Positions 17,446 through 26,075 of a stretch of DNA of 53,453 nt are shown piece after piece. Origin of the DNA: an uncultured Clostridia bacterium (GTDB taxonomy: Bacteria > Bacillota > Clostridia > Oscillospirales > Oscillospiraceae); contig CAMHMZ010000013.1 in assembly GCA_946186375.1 (NCBI GenBank), forward strand, positions 1 to 53,453, given 5' to 3'. A program made the position numbers and the translations under genes. Position 1 is the first letter of the stretch. Each line of letters opens with the position of its first letter. The notes beneath the pieces were generated by a model, which did not search any database, was not told the origin of the DNA, and saw only the letters and a program-made list of their open reading frames with translations.

Positions 17446-17943
17446 GTGCTAAAAACTACTCAGCCAATGGACTTGCTCGCGGCGCTGCGCTGCAGTCCGG
17501 ACGCGTGGGCGGCAGTCAGGGGAAGTGAGAGATGCCCGCAGCTCTCCGGCACGGTGCGATTTTGCCAGACGATGCGAGGTGTATTGGTTTTTGCGGAAAT
17601 ATCCGGACTGCCGGAGGCGGAGGAGACATGCGAAAACGGCTTTTTTGCTTTCCACATCCACGGCGGCAGATCCTGCACCGGGGAGAGCACGGACCCGTTT
17701 GCCGACGCCATGACCCATTATAACCCGGAAGCATGTCCGCATCCGGCCCACGCGGGCGACCTACCGCCGCTGCTTTCCAATCACGGGTACGCGCTCCAGG
17801 TCTTTCTGACGGATCGCTTTACGGTCCGCGAGATCATCGGCAGAATGGTCATTCTCCACACCGGTGTGGATGACTTCACCACGCAGCCTGCCGGCAGCGC
17901 GGGCAGCAAGATCGCCTGCGGGCGGATCGTAAGCTCCCGGTAA
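17446..17943 (+). CDS. Cu-Zn superoxide dismutase family protein (SodC-like)
   Basis: A 165-aa protein with the Cu-Zn SOD fold and all expected metal ligands in order: H-I-H (70 and 72), H-Y-N-P (His 91), H-P-A-H-A-G-D (His 99, His 102, Asp 105), L-H-T-G-V-D-D (His 138), then the signature G-S-A-G-S-K-I-A-C-G near the C-terminus. It would convert superoxide to peroxide and oxygen. I chose the GTG at 17446 because AAGGAG lies 9 nt upstream and the length then fits the family; a longer frame from 17305 has no ribosome binding site. No signal peptide is evident. The likely role is oxygen defence, beside an FAD/Rieske oxidoreductase. Confidence 0.85.
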   Translation: MLKTTQPMDLLAALRCSPDAWAAVRGSERCPQLSGTVRFCQTMRGVLVFAEISGLPEAEETCENGFFAFHIHGGRSCTGESTDPFADAMTHYNPEACPHPAHAGDLPPLLSNHGYALQVFLTDRFTVREIIGRMVILHTGVDDFTTQPAGSAGSKIACGRIVSSR

Positions 17944-17969
17944 GTTATACGCACCATGCGCAGAAGGCT

Positions 17970-19403
17970 TCATCCATGGGAAAGATCCTCCTGCGCCGGG
18001 CCTGAGATCAGCTTCCCGAAGCGGTCAAAGCGGGAGCCGTGGCAGGGGCAGTCCCAGCTGCGCTCATCCGGGTTCCACTCCAGCTGACAGCCGAGGTGCG
18101 GACAGCGAATATTTGCGGGATAGAGCTGCCCGTCCTCATCCTTGTAGACGCCGAGCTTCTCCCCGTGAAGAAAGACGATGCCGCCGTGCCCCCTCGGGAT
18201 CGCCGCCGCTTTTTCAAACGGGATCTGAAAGAGCTCCTTCGCAAGCCCCTTGACGGCCTGCCCACTCTCCGCGGCGATGCCGGCCAGCGCCGAGGCGTCA
18301 AAGCGTGCCGGGTCAAACACATCCGCGTAAGGGCTCTTCACGCCGCAGATCAGATCCCGCAGCAGCATGGCGGAGACCATGGCGCTGGTCATGCCCCATT
18401 TCTGAAAGCCGGTGGCCACGTACCAGTTTGGGCGGCTCTCCGCATAGCGACCGATATAGGGTACGCTGTCGGCGGTCATGCAGTCCTGGGCGGACCAATG
18501 GGCAACTTCCCGACAGCCCGGGAACCACTCTTCTGCCTTTTTCCGCAGCAGCGCATATTTCCCTCCGGCGCTGTTTTCTCCGCAGCGGTGGCCTCCGCCG
18601 CCCAGCAGGAGCAGCTTCCCGTAATTGCGGAAGGAATAGGCGCCCTGACCGGTGCCGATCCACATGCCGTCCACATCGGCGGCATGTTCCAACGCCAAAA
18701 CATAGGAGCGTTCCTGGTGCATCCGCGCAAAGTACAAGCCCGGGAAATTGACAAAGGGGTAGTGGCACGCGAAAACGATCTGGTTTGCGCGGACCTGCCC
18801 CTTTTCCGTTTCGATCCGGTCGTCCTCGACCCGGAGAACCGGGGTGTTCTCATAGATGGTCAGCGGCTTCGCAATGCGTTCAAGAAACCGCAGCGGGTGA
18901 AACTGCGCCTGCCGGGAAAAGCAGACCGCCCCGGCAGTGGGAAAGGGCAGCGCCGTCTCCCCTACGAAGGAGGCCGGCAGCCCCAGCGACGCGGCGGCCT
19001 CCGTCTCCGAATGAAGCTGATCTCTGTCAGCACCATAGACATAGGCGTTTCGTTCCTCAAAGGCGCAGTCGATGTGCTCCGACACAACCAAGCTCCGATA
19101 CGCTTCGATCGCCGCCTCGTTTGCCATGGCGTACTGCTTTGCTTTGTCCCGGCCGAGGGTGTCGATCAGTCTGCGGTAGATCAGCCCATGCTGGGAAGTG
19201 ATCTTCGCTGTTGTATTCCGGGTCTGCCCGCTTGCGATTCGCCTCGCCTCCAGGACCACGACCTGGCGACCGGCCTTTTGCAGCGCGGAGGCAGTCAAGA
19301 GCCCTGCGATCCCCGCGCCGATGACGGCGATTTCCGCCTGGATATCGCCGCACAGCGGCTCTCGTTCTTTGAAACAGCAGCTCTCAGACCAGATCGATTC
19401 CAT
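17970..19403 (-). CDS. FAD-dependent oxidoreductase with C-terminal Rieske [2Fe-2S] domain
   Basis: A 477-aa two-domain protein. The N-terminal DAO-type FAD domain has the dinucleotide motif G-A-G-I-A-G near residue 32 and runs to about 360. The C-terminal Rieske domain has C-P-H-L-G-C and C-P-C-H-G-S, the paired Cys-x-His ligands of a [2Fe-2S] cluster. No signal peptide, so cytoplasmic. In the family these proteins are widespread in Firmicutes but the substrate is mostly unknown; a redox-stress role is plausible. The ATG start overlaps the stop of the 87-aa gene upstream (TGATG), with GAGG just before, so the two are coupled. Convergent with the SOD gene. Confidence 0.9.
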   Translation of the reverse strand: MESIWSESCCFKEREPLCGDIQAEIAVIGAGIAGLLTASALQKAGRQVVVLEARRIASGQTRNTTAKITSQHGLIYRRLIDTLGRDKAKQYAMANEAAIEAYRSLVVSEHIDCAFEERNAYVYGADRDQLHSETEAAASLGLPASFVGETALPFPTAGAVCFSRQAQFHPLRFLERIAKPLTIYENTPVLRVEDDRIETEKGQVRANQIVFACHYPFVNFPGLYFARMHQERSYVLALEHAADVDGMWIGTGQGAYSFRNYGKLLLLGGGGHRCGENSAGGKYALLRKKAEEWFPGCREVAHWSAQDCMTADSVPYIGRYAESRPNWYVATGFQKWGMTSAMVSAMLLRDLICGVKSPYADVFDPARFDASALAGIAAESGQAVKGLAKELFQIPFEKAAAIPRGHGGIVFLHGEKLGVYKDEDGQLYPANIRCPHLGCQLEWNPDERSWDCPCHGSRFDRFGKLISGPAQEDLSHG

Positions 19404-19666
19404 CACAGATCCTCACGGTCAGCGGCGGTGAGATCATTTTCCAGATTGTCCCGCGCCAGATCGGTGTCGATGGCGGGATACACATCCGATGGGATGGGCT
19501 TGTCTGTGTGATAGACCTTTTGGCCCGAGCCCTTGGTACCGCTGATGATGGGTTTTGCTTTTTCTTTTGACTGCTTTGCCGCTCCCTGCAGCTCCGGGAC
19601 GGGGTCAAGCTCATTGCGGGGCTGTGTGTGCGTCCGGTCAGGACGCTTCATGCCTTTCTTTGCCAT
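19403..19666 (-). CDS. Small hydrophilic hypothetical protein (87 aa)
   Basis: A charged, proline-rich small protein (start M-A-K-K-G-M-K-R-P-D-R-T) without membrane segments or cysteines. GAGGTGATC lies 8 nt before the ATG at 19666; a GTG four codons upstream is less likely. Its stop overlaps the start of the FAD/Rieske gene, so it is the first gene of a two-gene operon. I do not recognise the family. Confidence 0.65.
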   Translation of the reverse strand: MAKKGMKRPDRTHTQPRNELDPVPELQGAAKQSKEKAKPIISGTKGSGQKVYHTDKPIPSDVYPAIDTDLARDNLENDLTAADREDL

Positions 19667-19780
19667 TGTTTTGATCACCTCAGTCCTATCTTTCCCGGTC
19701 TTTCAAGCAATACTCGCACTATCGCTGTTTCAAAAAGGGCAAAAAAACAGAGCGGTCAACGACCGCCCTGGACTGTAGGG

Positions 19781-19957
19781 TCAAGCCCGGATGCTGTTTA
19801 CGAGAGCGCGCATTTCATAAACATCCTTGACGGAGCGTGCCTGCTCGATGATTCGCTGCTGTTCCTGCTGGCTCAGCGCATAAAACCTGTTTCTGGCCGG
19901 TTCGTTCCGATCCAGCTCCGCCAGGAAATCCTCGGACGCGTTTGGGACATACCTCAT
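19781..19957 (-). CDS. Small hypothetical protein (58 aa)
   Basis: A 58-aa acidic helical protein starting M-R-Y-V-P-N-A-S-E-D-F-L and ending in A-L-V-N-S-I-R-A. AGAGGTG lies about 7 nt upstream of the ATG at 19957. A longer reading of this frame exists but runs through a terminator hairpin and has no better start. Function unknown. Confidence 0.55.
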   Translation of the reverse strand: MRYVPNASEDFLAELDRNEPARNRFYALSQQEQQRIIEQARSVKDVYEMRALVNSIRA

Positions 19958-20050
19958 GATCATCACCTCTAGGCTAGTATGCCACCCGATGAGGGCACAT
20001 AAACCATGAATCGAGAAGAAAACACATACAAGAACACCGGCCGAGCGGAT

Positions 20051-20117
20051 CAGTTTGCTAAGCAAACTGGCCACCATGACAAAACCGACATGTCGAAACT
20101 TGTCGGTTTTTGTCATG
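20051..20117. terminator. Two adjacent hairpins, terminator of the membrane protein gene (minus strand)
   Basis: CATGACAAAACCGACA (20075-20090) pairs with 20101-20117 (TGTCGGTTTTTGTCATG) through a 10-nt loop. Next to it CAGTTTGCT (20051-20059) pairs with AGCAAACTG (20061-20069). They lie between two minus-strand genes and probably end the upstream transcript. Confidence 0.65.
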
Positions 20118-20156
20118 TCAAATCCGCACATTAAAGATGTTGGTTTTTCGAATCAA

Positions 20157-21098
20157 TCATTCTGTTTTGGCATCTTTTATTGACAACCTGCCCCAGCACA
20201 GAGAGATGGAATCTGTTTCTTTTAATGATAGGAAGATATAGAACAATGCATATAGCATCTTTTTGTTGTCCAAAACATAATATTTATACTTGCCATCTCT
20301 TAGATCTCCAATTTTTCTGAGTTCTTCCATCACATAATACTGGACTTTTTCCACATCAGCGTTTCCGTCGTTTTTGTTTAAATAGTCCTCAGCAAGGTGC
20401 TTTATGTGGCGCGCATATTTTCTTATTAAGTACTTTTTGAATGCAATATAATCAACATCTCCTTTCCACGATTTTTGCTCGGGCAGTCCCAACGAAAAGG
20501 CGCTTAAGTTGCTGGCAACAGACAGAACGTTGAAATCTAGTGACGAATCCGTTAAGAGATACTTTCTATAATCAATTAGTTTCTGAACAGCGTCTCTGTC
20601 ATCATTGTTAATGCTTTTATTAATCCGCTCAATTATATTGAATTCCTGCAGCAAAATCTCTAAATAATCGTATTGCAGGTATAAGGAACAATCCGTGTAA
20701 TATGCGAGCCAATTGTCCGGATAACATATCGGAAGAATTGTTTTGGCATTTGCTTGATAGAGCTGTAATGAAACAGAATTTAATACTTTGGCCAGAACGC
20801 TTGCAGAATTTTTAGCTGTCTGATATTTTTTCCGATCTTCACTGTTTAGTGTAATAACCAGAACAACAACAGAGATACAAGTTGATCCGGCAACACCGAC
20901 AATGGTTGCTTGATTAACGGTCATGCCGTCTGAGTTGTAGAACAAGCAAATAAAGAAACAAAACAGTAGCGCGCTCAAGATTAATACATGTTTTAGAGAA
21001 ATGGGTTTTTTCTCTCTTGAAATATTCTGGCGACTGTCACTTTGGGTTACTAGGTCAATTGCTTGCAGCTTATTTTTCCTGCGAATTTTCTTTTTCAT
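20157..21098 (-). CDS. Membrane protein of unknown function, N-terminal TM pair
   Basis: About 313 aa, strongly basic N-terminus (M-K-K-K-I-R-R-K-N-K), two hydrophobic segments (about residues 35-50 and 62-84) and a long soluble, lysine-rich helical C-terminal part. It is AT-rich compared with neighbours. It overlaps the 3' end of the BRO-N gene by about 29 nt. A second possible start lies 42 nt upstream. The topology resembles prophage-encoded membrane effectors of abortive systems, but no catalytic motif is visible, so no function is assigned. Confidence 0.65.
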   Translation of the reverse strand: MKKKIRRKNKLQAIDLVTQSDSRQNISREKKPISLKHVLILSALLFCFFICLFYNSDGMTVNQATIVGVAGSTCISVVVLVITLNSEDRKKYQTAKNSASVLAKVLNSVSLQLYQANAKTILPICYPDNWLAYYTDCSLYLQYDYLEILLQEFNIIERINKSINNDDRDAVQKLIDYRKYLLTDSSLDFNVLSVASNLSAFSLGLPEQKSWKGDVDYIAFKKYLIRKYARHIKHLAEDYLNKNDGNADVEKVQYYVMEELRKIGDLRDGKYKYYVLDNKKMLYALFYIFLSLKETDSISLCWGRLSIKDAKTE

Positions 21099-21987
21099 AT
21101 GATATTGTTTTTTTGCCTTCCTTTCTTTGCTCTGCCACATCTTCGATCATCGTAGCAACCATAGTATTGAGCTGCACTGCGTTTTCGGAGGTGATGACCG
21201 GGCGGCCGGACTCTTTTTCGATGGCCTTCCGAGCATCCCCGGCCACGCGGCCGCCGCGCCTGGCGACATCCTGGTTCTCGGCCAGTCCCTGCGGATTCCG
21301 CGTTTTTGTCAGCTCCGTCGTTGTCGCCTCCGCCAGCATATTGAGCGTCAGTTCCAGAGTGCTCATATTGTCGCGAAGGTTTTCTTTTTTCAGCCCTTTC
21401 AAACGCTTGTACTGCCGGGTATTCATACCCGACCATGCTCGCGTGATCTCGTCGGTCAGAATCGCATATTCCCGTCCCTGTTCCACACCGTGAGTTTGCC
21501 ATTCGTCGGTCAGTTCCTTTCGCACACGGATTGACAGCAGCCGCTGATGCACCCAGTCCGGGCTATAACCTTTTTTGAGATAGGTTTCCAGCGCACGGTC
21601 GATCGCCTGCTCCGGGTCAATGGTCTCCTCAATCCGTTCTGTACCTACCTGCGCCAGCCACAGCTTGAAAGGCTCGGCCTTGGGCGAAGGGATCGACTGA
21701 ATAATGCGAAGGAGCTGTTCTGTTGTGGCAACGTCGGTCAGATAGCGCTTGCCATCTTTATGCGATTTTAATTTCAGTTGCTTACAGTTTGTAAGCAACT
21801 GGTCGGCACCTTCCTCTTTAAGCCTCTTTTTCAATACTGCCCAGTATGTACTTGCATTTCGTGCTGTGGCCTGATCAGTTAAAACGCTCACCACATCTAC
21901 AACAGAGAAATACCATTCCTCGGTCTCTTCATCCCAAACTGTGCGGATAGGCTGATCTTCAAACCTCTGCAGTTTGTCGTTGCTCAT
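21070..21987 (-). CDS. BRO-N domain protein (DinD/antirepressor-like)
   Basis: A 305-aa protein whose N-terminal domain (residues 10-115) has the BRO-N pattern: I-R-T-V-W-D-E-E-T-E-E-W-Y-F-S-V-V-D-V-V and later K-R-Y-L-T-D-V-A-T-T-E-Q-L-L-R-I-I-Q-S-I-P-S-P-K-A-E-P-F-K-L-W-L. The C-terminal part resembles DinD-type proteins (G-L-A-E-N-Q-D-V-A-R-R-G-G-R-V-A). BRO-N proteins bind DNA and occur in phages as antirepressors or as damage-induced proteins. It has its own consensus promoter inside repeat B and is probably followed in the same transcript by the membrane protein. Confidence 0.85.
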   Translation of the reverse strand: MSNDKLQRFEDQPIRTVWDEETEEWYFSVVDVVSVLTDQATARNASTYWAVLKKRLKEEGADQLLTNCKQLKLKSHKDGKRYLTDVATTEQLLRIIQSIPSPKAEPFKLWLAQVGTERIEETIDPEQAIDRALETYLKKGYSPDWVHQRLLSIRVRKELTDEWQTHGVEQGREYAILTDEITRAWSGMNTRQYKRLKGLKKENLRDNMSTLELTLNMLAEATTTELTKTRNPQGLAENQDVARRGGRVAGDARKAIEKESGRPVITSENAVQLNTMVATMIEDVAEQRKEGKKTISYEKENSQEK

Positions 21988-22018
21988 AACCTTTACCTCT
22001 CAATAGTTCTGCTGTAAT

Positions 22019-22082
22019 TATATAGGTTTCGCACGGTATCGTCAAAGGTTTTATTCTATCCTCTGCCGGTTCTCAATTCCGC
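22019..22082 (-). promoter_or_regulatory. bro promoter within direct repeat B
   Basis: On the minus strand: TTGACG, a 17-nt spacer and TATAAT reading toward the bro start at 21987. The whole 64-bp block is repeated at 17073-17135 in the same orientation, about 4.95 kb away. Confidence 0.75.
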
Positions 22083-22121
22083 TCAGAAATTAGCAGATAG
22101 TTGTCAAAAGGTAATTATTTG

Positions 22122-22227
22122 CTCGGAATACGTATTTTGTGGGGAAATACGTATTCCGAGTACTTTTATCCGTGAGGAATACGCATTTTGAGCAGAATAC
22201 GTATTCCGGCTGAAATGCGTATTCTGC
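22122..22227. repeat. Array of GAATACGYATTT palindromic units
   Basis: Five units built on GAATACG(T/C)ATT in alternating orientation. The first two (arms 22122-22137 and 22145-22160) form a perfect 16-bp inverted repeat CTCGGAATACGTATTT around a 7-nt loop. Units 3 and 5 (22176-22190 and 22212-22227) are inverted to each other around a central palindromic unit 4 (22194-22209). The array lies just upstream of the bro promoter. It could be a cluster of operators, a cruciform or a replication/recombination site. Confidence 0.75.
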
Positions 22228-23172
22228 ATGTTTGATATGCCAAGGCTTCCCTGTCCCTCCGCCGAGCGCTGAAATTTGACGCGCTCATCGACATGTGCTA
22301 TAGTTGCCTCAACGGTATCCAGACTGCTATTGAACAGTCACAGTTTCCCGATTGCATAGTCTCTGACGGGGAGAAGATTCTTCCTCACAGTTTATCGCGG
22401 CTGAACAGCCCCCACTCTTCCACTCTCATGCAGAACGCTGGCACATCAGGTGCCCCTGCTCTTTGAACAACCCTTCAAGCCTTTTCTGAAGAATCGATTG
22501 TTTAGGCAGCAATGAGAACCGCCAGTCGCCCCAACGCCCACAGTTCTGTGGAAAACTGAATAAGGCCAGGAAGTCAAAAGGACACAAGCGAGATTTGCGC
22601 GAAACAATGCGCGATCCGCCTGTGTCCTTTTCTTCTTATCCGGGTTCTTGCCGACCCGGTATGGCAGAATCAGAATCTGATCCTCTTCGCAGTGCAGCCG
22701 CACATGTTTTTGCTTTGCGGTTCATCGGCCAAGCGGCGGTACTTGCGATGCGGGTAAATTGATTTGATCCACTCTGATCCGTTTGGGCGGTACGAGAACC
22801 GTCAAGGGAGCGGCAAGACTCCCGACCTGCGCACCATGTGACAGCATGGTCCCGGCAGCGCAGGAATTGCAACATCACGCCGATTCGCAGTCGGGCGGAT
22901 CGAAAGGACACATGCGGCGAGATGCCGCAGCCGAGTTCAGCGGCGGTGTCCGCAGTTGCCTCCGGGCAGAGAGCTTTCTCCATACTGCATCGTACTGACC
23001 TTGACACAATTGAAAAAGAGACAGGCATAAGGGCGCAGTCATAAACGCCGCCGGTCACAAGGCTTTCCGGCAATACGTGCCTCTCATTTCGGAGAAATCG
23101 GGCGGAAACGGGCCCGGCTGCCAAGGGGTGAACTATGTCTGAACACATCATGATTCTTCAGGAGGATACAAT
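22228..23172. other. Intergenic or decayed region before the integrase
   Basis: No gene with a proper start is visible. A start-less open stretch of about 70 codons (22240-22465, plus) and short minus-strand stretches near 22600-22800 have protein-like composition and may be remnants. AAAAGGACACA and TGTGTCCTTTT (within 22574-22631) form an 11-bp stem enclosing a second G+C hairpin, followed by TTCTTCTT, a likely terminator. A 13-codon frame beginning at 23135 ends on the TTG start of the integrase. Confidence 0.5.
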
Positions 23173-24084
23173 TTGAAGCAAACAAAGAACGAGGGCATTT
23201 ATCGCTCTCTTGTCGCTCAGCTGGATAAGCTGGCAAGGCACAACAGGCAAGGCAGCTTCCGGACAAAGGATCGCTATTACGAAGCGGTCAAACGATTCTG
23301 CGCCTATCTTGCGGAGGAGTATCGGCTGCAAAAGCTGGAGAATATCAGCGGCAAGCACCTTGTGAGCTATGTGGAGCATCTGCAGGAGCAGCACAAGTCT
23401 GCCAGTACCGTCAAAACAGACCTCTCCGCCATTCGCTTTTTCCATGACAAGATGTCGAACCCGAAATATCGGCTTCCGGACAACAGCGAACTCGGTATCG
23501 AACTCCAGCGCCGGATCTTCGGCCAGGAAGATCGGACATGGAGCGTTACCGAATTTAACCGGATGCTTGGCTTTGCGCTGGAAGATCAGCACTATGATTA
23601 CATCCTTGCCATGTACCTTGCCCGTTATGCCGGATTGCGCATCCATGAATGCTTCCGGATCGACACGGCGACGGCGGAACAGGCGCTTCGGGAGAATGCC
23701 ATTACAATCAAGGGAAAGGGTGGAAAGATCCGCACGGTTCCGATCAACGAGCCCATTTCCATTGCGCTCCGGGAGCAGCTTGCCCGGACGTCGCGCGGGC
23801 ATAAGCTGCTGGTTCCGGACGATATAATGACGGATCGGGCCATCAACCGCCTGCAGCTTTTCCTTCTCAAGCATCGCACGGAGATCCAGGATCCCTGCGA
23901 CGGCCGACCGCTGACCTTTCACGGTCTTCGCCATACCTATGCCGCGGAGAAATACCGGCAGTTGACCGAAAATGGCATGAGCGCGCTGGACGCCCACTTT
24001 ACTGTTTCGCGGCTGCTTGGCCATGAACGTGCGGATGTGACGAACATCTATCTGGCATCTGTCCGGAAGGAGGCTGACAAATGA
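23173..24084 (+). CDS. Tyrosine recombinase/integrase
   Basis: A 303-aa tyrosine recombinase. A SAM-like core-binding domain occupies residues 10-95 and the catalytic domain 120-300. The active-site residues are present: Arg 156 (A-G-L-R), His 250 and Arg 253 (H-G-L-R-H), His 284 (L-G-H) and Tyr 293 (T-N-I-Y). Start is TTG with AGGAGG 8 nt upstream. Its stop overlaps the small excisionase-like gene by 4 nt (ATGA), so the two are coupled. It probably belongs to a conjugative or mobilisable element; no att site could be assigned. Confidence 0.88.
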   Translation: MKQTKNEGIYRSLVAQLDKLARHNRQGSFRTKDRYYEAVKRFCAYLAEEYRLQKLENISGKHLVSYVEHLQEQHKSASTVKTDLSAIRFFHDKMSNPKYRLPDNSELGIELQRRIFGQEDRTWSVTEFNRMLGFALEDQHYDYILAMYLARYAGLRIHECFRIDTATAEQALRENAITIKGKGGKIRTVPINEPISIALREQLARTSRGHKLLVPDDIMTDRAINRLQLFLLKHRTEIQDPCDGRPLTFHGLRHTYAAEKYRQLTENGMSALDAHFTVSRLLGHERADVTNIYLASVRKEADK

Positions 24085-24275
24085 AGCAGATGAACAGCTA
24101 TGAAGAGCTCCCGCTGACGCTCTGTGCTGAGGATGTGGCTGCCGTGCTGGGGATCTCCCGCACGAACGCCTATGCGCTTCTCCATCAGGAGGACTTTCCG
24201 ACACTGCACATCGGCAAGCGTCTGCTGGTGCCTAGGGACAAATTCATCCAGTGGATCAACGACAGCACAAAGTGA
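24081..24275 (+). CDS. Excisionase-type helix-turn-helix protein
   Basis: A 64-aa MerR/excisionase-type DNA-binding protein: L-C-A-E-D-V-A-A-V-L-G-I-S-R-T-N-A-Y-A-L-L is the helix-turn-helix, followed by a wing containing G-K-R-L-L-V-P-R-D-K-F. It overlaps the integrase stop at 24081 and precedes the second, broken integrase, the order seen in Tn916-type xis-int pairs. It may direct excision by either recombinase. Confidence 0.82.
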   Translation: MKQMNSYEELPLTLCAEDVAAVLGISRTNAYALLHQEDFPTLHIGKRLLVPRDKFIQWINDSTK

Positions 24276-24429
24276 TAAGTCCTTGATAAAACGGTCTCCG
24301 CCGGAGCGAATCCGGCGGAGATCCTGAAAAATTAACAGTACCGTGAAGCGAAAACAGCGCCCGTATGGTATAATATTAATTGAACCGAACTGACAAGTAC
24401 GGGTTCAAACTGTAGAAAGCGAGGAACAT

Positions 24430-25607
24430 TTGTCTAAGAGATCTACCAAAAATGCAAAAGGCGGCGGAACCATCCGCAAACGCTCCGATGGCCGTTGGGA
24501 GGGCCGATACAGTATTGGTTTCGATCCCAAGACCGGAAAGCAGATCCAAAAGTCAGTCTATGGAGCGACGCAAAAGGAAGTGCGCCAGAAACTATCCGTG
24601 ATTACGACTCAAATCGACGACGGCAGCTACGTTGAACCGTGTAAGATGAAACTGAATGAATGGTTCAACATCTGGCTTGAAGACTATCTGAATGGTGTCA
24701 AGGACTCCACAGCATATCTTTATCAACGTCGGATTGACCTCTATCTTCGCCCTGCCCTTGGCGCAACCAGATTGGATCAGTTGGACAGCCATACGATACA
24801 GCACTTGTACAATTCGCTGGGCAAAGAGCAAAATGGCAGGAAAAAGCTTTCAGCGAAGACTATCAAGAATGTGCACGGCATTTTGCATGAGGCCCTGAAA
24901 CAGGCGGTGCTTCTCGGATATATCCGACACAATCCAACAGAGGCCTGTGTTTTGCCAAGAGCGATAAAAAAGGGAATCCATCCGTTGCCCGATGAGCAGA
25001 CAAGCCATTCTTGGCCGCTATTCAAAACAGCCAATATCGCCTTCTGTTCATGGTCTATCTGTTTACCGAAATGCGGGAGTGCGAATTGATGGGTCTGATG
25101 TGGAACTGCGTAGATTTTGCAAAGGGAACCGTGCTCATCAACAAGCAGCTGAACAAAAGCCAGCGGAAAGGCGGCACATATCAGTTCACCCCGCCTAAAA
25201 ACGGGAAGAGCCGTACGCTGACCCCCGCGCCGTTTGTGATGAATCTGCTGAAAGAACAGAAACAGGTCCAGAAGCGGCAAAAGCAGGCGGCGGGGCCGGC
25301 TTGGTATGAAAGCGGATTGGTGTTTACAACGGAATTGGGGCGCTATGTTTCCTACCGCGCTGTCTATGACGGCTTTAAGCGCATCGTCAATCAGATCGGT
25401 CTTCCGGACGCACGGATCCATGACTTGCGCCACACGTATGCTGTCAATTCGATACGCGCGGGGGACGACATCAAGACCGTGCAGGAGAATCTCGGCCATG
25501 CCACGGCAGCGTTTACGCTGGACTTTTATGGGCACTATACGGATGATATGCGCCAAGCCAGCTCGAACAGAATGGAAGTATTTATATCCAATGTACTCAA
25601 GCTGTGA
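24430..25607 (+). pseudogene. Tn916-family tyrosine integrase, broken by a single frameshift
   Basis: Two overlapping frames together make one integrase of about 390 aa: an AP2-like arm-binding domain (T-I-R-K-R-S-D-G-R-W-E-G-R-Y), core-binding domain, and a catalytic domain with Arg (E-M-R-E-C-E-L), H-D-L-R-H, L-G-H and a terminal G-H-Y. The break is near 25007, where loss of one T from a short T run in agccatt(t)cttggcc shifts the frame. TTG start. It lies about 130 bp from the 3' end of tRNA-Val, a typical integration site. The shift could be a real inactivation or a sequencing error. Confidence 0.8.
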
Positions 25608-25709
25608 TAATCCATAAAGGGTCAAAAAAGTGGTCAAGCGAAAATCACAGGCATGGAGCCGTCACTTTTTTAGCCAAAATCACGCCGAATTTGTTTGAAA
25701 ACAAAAAAA

Positions 25710-25733
25710 GAACCACACTTTTCAGTGTGGTTC
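25710..25733 (-). terminator. Terminator of tRNA-Val
   Basis: On the minus strand GAACCACACT and AGTGTGGTTC form a 10-bp stem with loop GAAA, followed by CTTTTTTTG. Confidence 0.85.
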
Positions 25734-25736
25734 TCG

Positions 25737-25812
25737 TGGTGGACGATACAAGACTCGAACTTGTGACCTCCCGCACGTCAAGCGGATGCGCTACCAGCTG
25801 CGCCAATCGTCC
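25737..25812 (-). tRNA. tRNA-Val (anticodon GAC)
   Basis: 76 nt on the minus strand. Acceptor GGACGAT/ATCGTCC, D stem GCGC/GCGC, anticodon stem TCCGC/GCGGG with loop TTGACGT (anticodon GAC), T arm ACAAG-TTCGAGT-CTTGT, and an encoded ACCA end. Its 3' end faces the broken integrase at 24430, so it is a candidate attachment site for that element. Confidence 0.93.
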
Positions 25813-25983
25813 ATGCCTCATCGGCGAGGGTTATTGTAACGCATGGCACCCCGCTTGTCAAGCATTTTCCGAAAAAAATCAGAAAGATCCGGCGGGAAAT
25901 GAAAAATCTCCTTGACTTTGCCCGCGGCGTGCCTTATAATAGGCAAGCTGACAAGTGAACAGGAACTCAACTTGAGCACACGT

Positions 25984-26075
25984 GGAGAAGTCGCGTAGTT
26001 GGTCGAGCGCGCACGATTGGAAATCGTGTAAACCCCAAAAGGGTTTCGAGGGTTCGAATCCCTCCTTCTCCGCCA
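25984..26075 (+). tRNA. tRNA-Ser (anticodon GGA), hosting attL
   Basis: 92 nt. Acceptor GGAGAAG/CTTCTCC, anticodon arm CACGA-TTGGAAA-TCGTG (GGA), a long variable arm, T arm GAGGG-TTCGAAT-CCCTC and encoded CCA. The 64 nt from 26012 to its end recur at 30961-31024 with five differences, marking it as the integration target of the 5-kb element. The gene is intact after integration. Confidence 0.95.

Noticed and set aside
22122..22227. CRISPR array
   Set aside because: Units are short palindromes in alternating orientation with irregular spacing; no equal spacers and no cas genes.
22636..23151. 171-codon minus-strand open frame
   Set aside because: Biased composition, no ribosome binding site and no recognisable motif.
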